From JAWLCA01 sp050485905 (GTDB lineage: Bacteria > Pseudomonadota > Alphaproteobacteria > Rhodobacterales > Rhodobacteraceae), in the NCBI GenBank assembly GCA_050485905.1, contig JBJHCH010000070.1, positions 1 through 19,858 of the forward strand: a stretch of 19,858 nt of DNA. Direction: 5' to 3'. Numbering within the stretch: position 1 is the stretch's first letter; each line of letters starts with the position of its first letter. The position numbers and the translations under genes were made by a program. The notes beneath the pieces were generated by a model. The model was not told where the DNA came from. It saw only the letters and a program-made list of their open reading frames with translations, and ran no database searches. Positions 15,971 through 19,858 of the stretch are shown here, piece by piece.

Positions 15971-16725
15971 AGCCGCACCGGGATGCCGGCGGCGGCCATG
16001 TGGGCCTTGGCCTGACCGATGGTGAACTCGCCGAAATGGAAGATCGACGCCGCCAGCACGGCCGACGCGTGCCCCTCGACCACCCCCTCGACCAGATGAT
16101 CCAGCGTGCCGACACCGCCCGAGGCGATGACCGGGATCGGCACCGCATCGGCGATGGCGCGGGTCAGGGGCAGGTTGAAGCCTGCGCGGGTGCCGTCGCG
16201 GTCCATGCTGGTCAGCAGGATCTCGCCCGCGCCCTTCTCGGCCACCGTGCGCGCAAACTCCACCGCGTCGATGCCAGTCGGTCGGCGGCCGCCGTGGGTG
16301 AAGATCTCCCACCGCCCCGGCTCCACCGTTTTCGCGTCGATGGCGACGACGATGCACTGGCTGCCGAAGCGGTCAGCCGCCCCTGCCACCACATCGGGGT
16401 TGGCGACGGCGGCGGAGTTGAAACTGACCTTGTCCGCGCCCGCCAGAAGCAGGGCGCGCACGTCCTCATGCGACCGCACCCCGCCGCCGACGGTCAGCGG
16501 CATGAAGCACTGTTCCGCCGTCCGCGTCACAAGGTCATACATCGTGCCGCGGTTCTCGTGGGTGGCGTGGATGTCCAGGAAACACAACTCATCCGCGCCC
16601 GCTGCGTCATACGCCTTCGCAGCCTCCACCGGGTCGCCCGCGTCGATCAGGTTGACGAAGTTCACGCCCTTGACCACGCGCCCATCGGCCACGTCCAGAC
16701 AGGGGATGATGCGGGTTTTCAGCAT
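15967..16725 (-). CDS. hisF: Imidazole glycerol phosphate synthase, cyclase subunit
   Basis: A 252-residue (beta/alpha)8 barrel that uses ammonia from HisH to turn PRFAR into imidazole glycerol phosphate and AICAR. Catalytic D11 (IIPCLDV) and D130 (VVAIDAK) are present, along with phosphate-binding VGGGVRS (79-85) and IASGGVG. Length matches the family. It starts 3 bases after the hisA stop, and its GGGAG ribosome binding site lies in the end of hisA, so hisA, hisF and hisE form one unit. Confidence 0.96.
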   Translation of the reverse strand: MLKTRIIPCLDVADGRVVKGVNFVNLIDAGDPVEAAKAYDAAGADELCFLDIHATHENRGTMYDLVTRTAEQCFMPLTVGGGVRSHEDVRALLLAGADKVSFNSAAVANPDVVAGAADRFGSQCIVVAIDAKTVEPGRWEIFTHGGRRPTGIDAVEFARTVAEKGAGEILLTSMDRDGTRAGFNLPLTRAIADAVPIPVIASGGVGTLDHLVEGVVEGHASAVLAASIFHFGEFTIGQAKAHMAAAGIPVRL

Positions 16726-16728
16726 CGA

Positions 16729-17448
16729 TTACTCCCTGAGCGCGGCGAGCGCCGCCTTCAGGTCCAATGCCCCGTCGTACAGCGCCCGGCCCGAGATTGC
16801 GCCCGCGATCACCCCGGTATCGCGCAGCGCCATCAGATCGTCCAGCGACGACACGCCGCCCGAGGCGATCACCGGGATCTGCACCGCCCGTGCCAGCGCC
16901 TCGGTCGCGGCGATGTTGGGGCCGCCCATCGCGCCGTCGCGGTCGATGTCGGTGTAGATGATCGCCGCCACGCCCGCATCCTCGAAGCTTTTCGCAAGAT
17001 CCGTGGCCTGCACCTCGGTTTCTTCCGCCCAGCCGCGGGTTGCCACCCGGCCCTTGCGGGCGTCGATGCCGACCGCCACGCGGCCGGGGAACGCCTCTGC
17101 CGCCTCGCGCACCAGTGCGGGGTTCTCCACTGCCACGGTGCCCAGGATCACCCGCGCCACGCCGCGCTCCAGCCAGCCCTCGATGGTGCCCATGTCGCGG
17201 ATGCCGCCGCCAAGCTGGCAGGGCACCGAGATCGCGCCGAGGATCGCCTCGACCGCCGCGCCATTCACCGGCTGCCCCTCGAACGCGCCGTTCAGATCGA
17301 CCAGATGCACCCATTCGCAGCCCGCATCCGCGAAGGCGCGGGCCTGCCCGGCCGGATCGTCGGAAAACACTGTCGCCGCAGACATTTCGCCGCGCAGCAG
17401 CCGGACGCATTGGCCGTCCTTCAGGTCGATCGCTGGGTAAAGGATCAT
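16729..17448 (-). CDS. hisA: ProFAR isomerase
   Basis: A 239-residue (beta/alpha)8 barrel catalysing the Amadori rearrangement of ProFAR to PRFAR. Catalytic D8 (PAIDLKDG) and D129 (VGIDARKG) are visible, with phosphate-binding QLGGGIRD (78-85) and IASGGVSS. The ATG at 17448 follows an AAGGGGG site and gives the standard length; the frame remains open far upstream, but that part is antisense to the exporter gene. Its 5' side faces the divergent EamA gene instead of hisH, so hisA-hisF-hisE probably needs a promoter of its own in the 135-base gap. Confidence 0.96.
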   Translation of the reverse strand: MILYPAIDLKDGQCVRLLRGEMSAATVFSDDPAGQARAFADAGCEWVHLVDLNGAFEGQPVNGAAVEAILGAISVPCQLGGGIRDMGTIEGWLERGVARVILGTVAVENPALVREAAEAFPGRVAVGIDARKGRVATRGWAEETEVQATDLAKSFEDAGVAAIIYTDIDRDGAMGGPNIAATEALARAVQIPVIASGGVSSLDDLMALRDTGVIAGAISGRALYDGALDLKAALAALRE

Positions 17449-17583
17449 CGGCGCCCCCTTCGGTCGTCCGCGTCTGTGGCACGATCCGGATGGCGGGGCA
17501 AGCCAACGCGCCTTTCGCAGGATCCGGGTCGCGGAGCGGTGCCGATCCGTGGCAAGCAGTCGGCGGGAATCGGGGGTGACGAC

Positions 17584-18510
17584 ATGAACCGCACTGGCTG
17601 GCTGCTGCTGATCACGCTCTCGCTGCTCTGGGGCGGGTCGTTCTTTTTCGTCGCCATCGCGGTCGGCGAGCTTCCGCCGCTGACCGTGGTTCTGGCGCGG
17701 GTCGGCGGTGCGGCGCTGGTGCTGTGGCTGGTGATGCGGCTGACGGGGCAGGCCTTTCCGGCGGGCCGGGCGGTCTGGGGCGCGCTGGCGGTGATGGCGG
17801 CGCTCAACAACGTCATCCCCTTCACTCTGATCACCACCGCGCAGACCCAGATTGCCAGCGCGCTGGCGTCGATCCTGAACGCGACGACGCCGTTCTTCAC
17901 CGTGCTCGTCGCGCATCTGGCGACGCGGGACGAACGGATCACCGGGGCCAAGCTGGCCGGGCTGGTCGTCGGCTTCGGCGGCGTCGCGGTGATGATCGGC
18001 GGCGCGGCGCTGGCGGCAGGGACCGGCACGGTCATGGCCTATGGCTTCTGCCTCGGCGCGGCGCTGTCCTACGGGCTGTCGGTGGTCTGGGCGCGGCGGT
18101 TTCGGGGCCTCGGTATCACGCCCGTGGCCACGGCCTTTGGACAGGTCATCATTGCTGCAGCGATCCTGCTGCCCCTGGTGCTGGTGGTGGACCGGCCCTG
18201 GACGCTGCCGCTGCCCAGCCCCCATGTGGCGGGCGCGGTCGCGGCGCTGGCGGTGGTCTCGACCGCGGTGGCCTACCTGATCTATTTCCGCCTGGTGGCA
18301 ACGGCGGGGGCCACGAATGCCAGCCTCGTCACCTTCCTTGTCCCGGCCAGCGCGATCCTGCTGGGGGTGCTGGTGCTGGGCGAGGCGCTGGCGCCGCGCC
18401 ACATCGCCGGGCTGGTGCTGATCGCGGCCGGGCTGGCGCTGATCGACGGGCGGCTGCTGCGCCGCCGCCGCTCAGGGCTGCCAGCGCAGGAAATTGGCAA
18501 TCAGCCTTAG
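17584..18510 (+). CDS. EamA/DMT-family exporter
   Basis: A 308-residue inner-membrane protein of the drug/metabolite transporter superfamily, with about ten hydrophobic segments in two EamA repeats (roughly residues 5-135 and 150-292). Typical stretches are LSLLWGGSFFFVAIA (12-26), LNATTPFFTVLVAHL near the end of the first repeat and FLVPASAILLGVLVLGEAL in the second. Members export amino acids or small metabolites; the substrate here is unknown. GGGGGTG precedes the ATG. It lies on the opposite strand between hisH and hisA, and its last 39 bases overlap the end of hisH, so expression of the two may interfere. Confidence 0.88.
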   Translation: MNRTGWLLLITLSLLWGGSFFFVAIAVGELPPLTVVLARVGGAALVLWLVMRLTGQAFPAGRAVWGALAVMAALNNVIPFTLITTAQTQIASALASILNATTPFFTVLVAHLATRDERITGAKLAGLVVGFGGVAVMIGGAALAAGTGTVMAYGFCLGAALSYGLSVVWARRFRGLGITPVATAFGQVIIAAAILLPLVLVVDRPWTLPLPSPHVAGAVAALAVVSTAVAYLIYFRLVATAGATNASLVTFLVPASAILLGVLVLGEALAPRHIAGLVLIAAGLALIDGRLLRRRRSGLPAQEIGNQP

Positions 18511-19110
18511 GCCCGCGCCCTGGCTCTTTTCCGGGTGGAACTGGGTGCCGGCGATGTTGTCGCGGCCCACGATGGCGGTGATCGCGCCGCCGTAATCGGC
18601 ATGGGCCAGCAGATGGGCCGGATCGGCAACGCGGAAGTGAAAGGAATGGACGAAATAGGCGTGATCGCCGGTCTCAACGCCCTCCAGCAGCGGATGCGGG
18701 CGGTCGATCACCAGATCGTTCCATCCCATATGCGGCACCTTCAGCGCCGGGTCGTCGGGTGTAATCTGCACGACCTCTCCGCCGATCCAGCCGAACCCCG
18801 GCGTCGGCGTGTATTCCAGCCCCCGGTCGGCCAGCATCTGCATCCCGATGCAGATGCCCAGGAACGGCCGGCCCCGGCCGATCACCGCCTCTTCCAGCGC
18901 CTCGAACAGCCCGCCGTGGTCGCCCAGCGCCCGGCGGCATGCCGGAAAGGCCCCGTCGCCGGGCAGCACGATCCGGTCCGCCGCCGCCACCTGCTCGGGG
19001 CGGTCGGTCACGACGACAGGCCCGCCGCCAGCCTCGGCCGCCATGCGCTGAAACGCCTTTTCGGCGGAATGCAGGTTGCCGGACTCGTAGTCGATCAGAA
19101 CCGTCGTCAC
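18472..19110 (-). CDS. hisH: Imidazole glycerol phosphate synthase, glutamine amidotransferase subunit
   Basis: A 212-residue class I glutamine amidotransferase that releases ammonia for HisF. The triad is C87 in LGICIGMQ, H192 and E194 in TQFHPEKS; the oxyanion strand is PGDGAF (50-55). The start is a GTG at 19110 overlapping the hisB stop by 4 bases. The gene's 3' end overlaps the convergent EamA gene by 39 bases, so the his operon is physically broken here although HisH and HisF must act as a complex. Confidence 0.95.
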   Translation of the reverse strand: MTTVLIDYESGNLHSAEKAFQRMAAEAGGGPVVVTDRPEQVAAADRIVLPGDGAFPACRRALGDHGGLFEALEEAVIGRGRPFLGICIGMQMLADRGLEYTPTPGFGWIGGEVVQITPDDPALKVPHMGWNDLVIDRPHPLLEGVETGDHAYFVHSFHFRVADPAHLLAHADYGGAITAIVGRDNIAGTQFHPEKSQGAGLRLIANFLRWQP

Positions 19111-19694
19111 AGCGCGCCCTTGGTGGACGGGATCGCATCGCCCCGGCGCGGGTCGGGTTCGACCGCCGCACGCAGCGCCTGCGCCACCGCCTTGAACGCG
19201 GCTTCGGCAACATGGTGGCTGTTCAGCCCGTGCAGCCGGTCAACATGCAGCGTGATGCCGCCGTGGGTGGCCAGCGCCTGAAAGAACTCGCGCACCAGTT
19301 CGGTGTCGAAACTGCCGATCTTCGCGGTCGGGAACTCCACGTTCCACACCAGATAGGGCCTACCCGACAGGTCCAGCGCCGCGCGCACCTGCGCGTCGTC
19401 CATCGGCAGGTGGCACGACCCATAGCGCCGGATGCCGCGCTTGTCGCCCAGCGCCTTTGCCAGCGCCTGGCCGATAGCAATGCCCGTGTCCTCGACCGTG
19501 TGGTGGTCGTCGATATGCAGATCGCCCTTGGCCCGCACCGTCAGGTCGATCATCGCGTGCCGGCCCAACTGGTCGAGCATGTGGTCGAAGAAGCCCACGC
19601 CCGTCGCGTTGTCGCAGGCGCCAGTCCCGTCCAGGTCCAGCGTCACCGAGATCTCGGTCTCGGTCGTCTTGCGGGTGATCGTTGCCGTGCGCAT
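19107..19694 (-). CDS. hisB: Imidazoleglycerol-phosphate dehydratase
   Basis: A 195-residue monofunctional IGP dehydratase forming imidazole acetol phosphate. The two manganese-binding motifs are DDHHTVED (62-69) and SHHVAEA (159-165), with FFDHML (35-40) near the N-terminus. There is no N-terminal histidinol-phosphatase domain, unlike the E. coli fusion. The ATG at 19694 has GGAGG 4-5 bases upstream and gives the usual N-terminus; the frame extends further upstream but without family similarity. It is the first gene of the his group here and is coupled to hisH by a GTGA overlap. Confidence 0.95.
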   Translation of the reverse strand: MRTATITRKTTETEISVTLDLDGTGACDNATGVGFFDHMLDQLGRHAMIDLTVRAKGDLHIDDHHTVEDTGIAIGQALAKALGDKRGIRRYGSCHLPMDDAQVRAALDLSGRPYLVWNVEFPTAKIGSFDTELVREFFQALATHGGITLHVDRLHGLNSHHVAEAAFKAVAQALRAAVEPDPRRGDAIPSTKGAL

Positions 19695-19758
19695 GGGGCC
19701 TCCGCCGGTTGTCGCGGCCTTATAGGCGGCGGGGGCGGGCAGGGGAAGTGTTCCTACT

Positions 19759-19773
19759 TGCGAATGGTTCGCA
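19759..19773. promoter_or_regulatory. Fur-box-like palindrome
   Basis: TGCGAATGGTTCGCA is a 7-1-7 inverted repeat with one central mismatch, or a perfect 6-3-6 repeat. Its geometry resembles the 7-1-7 Fur operator (TGATAAT-N-ATTATCA), and similar TGCGAAT-type boxes occur in other proteobacteria. It lies in the 115-base gap between hisB and the divergent partial gene, about 37 bases before the latter's start, a position fitting repression of that gene. The regulator identity is inference. Confidence 0.4.
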
Positions 19774-19809
19774 TTTGCAGTATCGCCCATCTCGGAAGAA
19801 GGGGATGAC

Positions 19810-19858
19810 ATGAGACGGGAATCACTTGCGGCAGCTATCTGGGTGGCACTGGCCGGCG
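19810..19858 (+). CDS. Start of an unidentified gene, possibly exported or membrane protein
   Basis: Only 16 residues are visible: MRRESLAAAIWVALAG, a positively charged start followed by a hydrophobic stretch that could be a signal peptide or membrane segment. GAAGGGG sits about 5 bases before the ATG at 19810. The frame runs off the right edge, so no family can be named. The Fur-box-like palindrome upstream hints at an iron-related role, which is inference. Confidence 0.55.
   Translation, partial: MRRESLAAAIWVALAG

Noticed and set aside
16000..17583. Long plus-strand open frame antisense to hisF and hisA leading into the exporter
   Set aside because: Only the part from 17584 encodes a recognisable protein with a ribosome binding site; the upstream part mirrors his genes and lacks motifs.
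17449..18402. Upstream extension of the hisA frame
   Set aside because: It is antisense to the EamA gene, is very Arg/Gln-rich without motifs, and HisA has a standard start with ribosome binding site at 17448.

Overview
The window is G+C-rich, densely packed chromosomal DNA of an alphaproteobacterium, most likely a member of the Rhodobacterales. The evidence is gene content and style rather than a marker gene: a small DUF1127 protein, a divergent EF-G-like GTPase, the compact order hisB-hisH-hisA-hisF-hisE with 4-bp overlaps, and very G/C-biased third codon positions. No insertion sequence, phage gene, integrase or CRISPR array is visible, and no gap between genes exceeds 300 bases.

Left block (1-5145, minus strand): a Nudix hydrolase, a nitrilase-superfamily C-N hydrolase, an unusually long Orn/Lys/Arg-type PLP decarboxylase and an ATP-grasp ligase cut by the window edge, all reading leftwards. 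The last two are tightly spaced and the set looks like one transcription unit. An amine-forming decarboxylase beside an ATP-dependent carboxylate-amine-type ligase and an amidase suggests formation and processing of an amine or polyamine conjugate. This is the least characterised part of the window.

Middle block (5200-12184): a secreted lipase-like alpha/beta hydrolase (+), a DUF1127 protein (-), an FMN-dependent alpha-hydroxy-acid (L-lactate type) dehydrogenase (-), a class III aminotransferase resembling GABA transaminase with a basic N-terminal tail (-), a divergent XRE-cupin regulator (+) that may control it through repeated GTTTAGYA sites, an MFS carrier (-) and a PfkB fructokinase-type sugar kinase (-).

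Right block (12430-19858): tRNA-Gly(TCC) (+), an EF-G-like protein with degenerate GTPase motifs (-), an acetylpolyamine deacetylase of the class II HDAC fold (+), then hisE, hisF, hisA, hisH and hisB (-) with an EamA exporter inserted on the opposite strand between hisA and hisH, and finally the start of a plus-strand gene downstream of a Fur-box-like palindrome.

A loose polyamine theme links distant genes: amino-acid decarboxylase, acetylpolyamine deacetylase, GABA transaminase (the late step of putrescine breakdown) and a PuuR-like XRE-cupin regulator. They lie in separate transcription units, so a joint pathway is inference.
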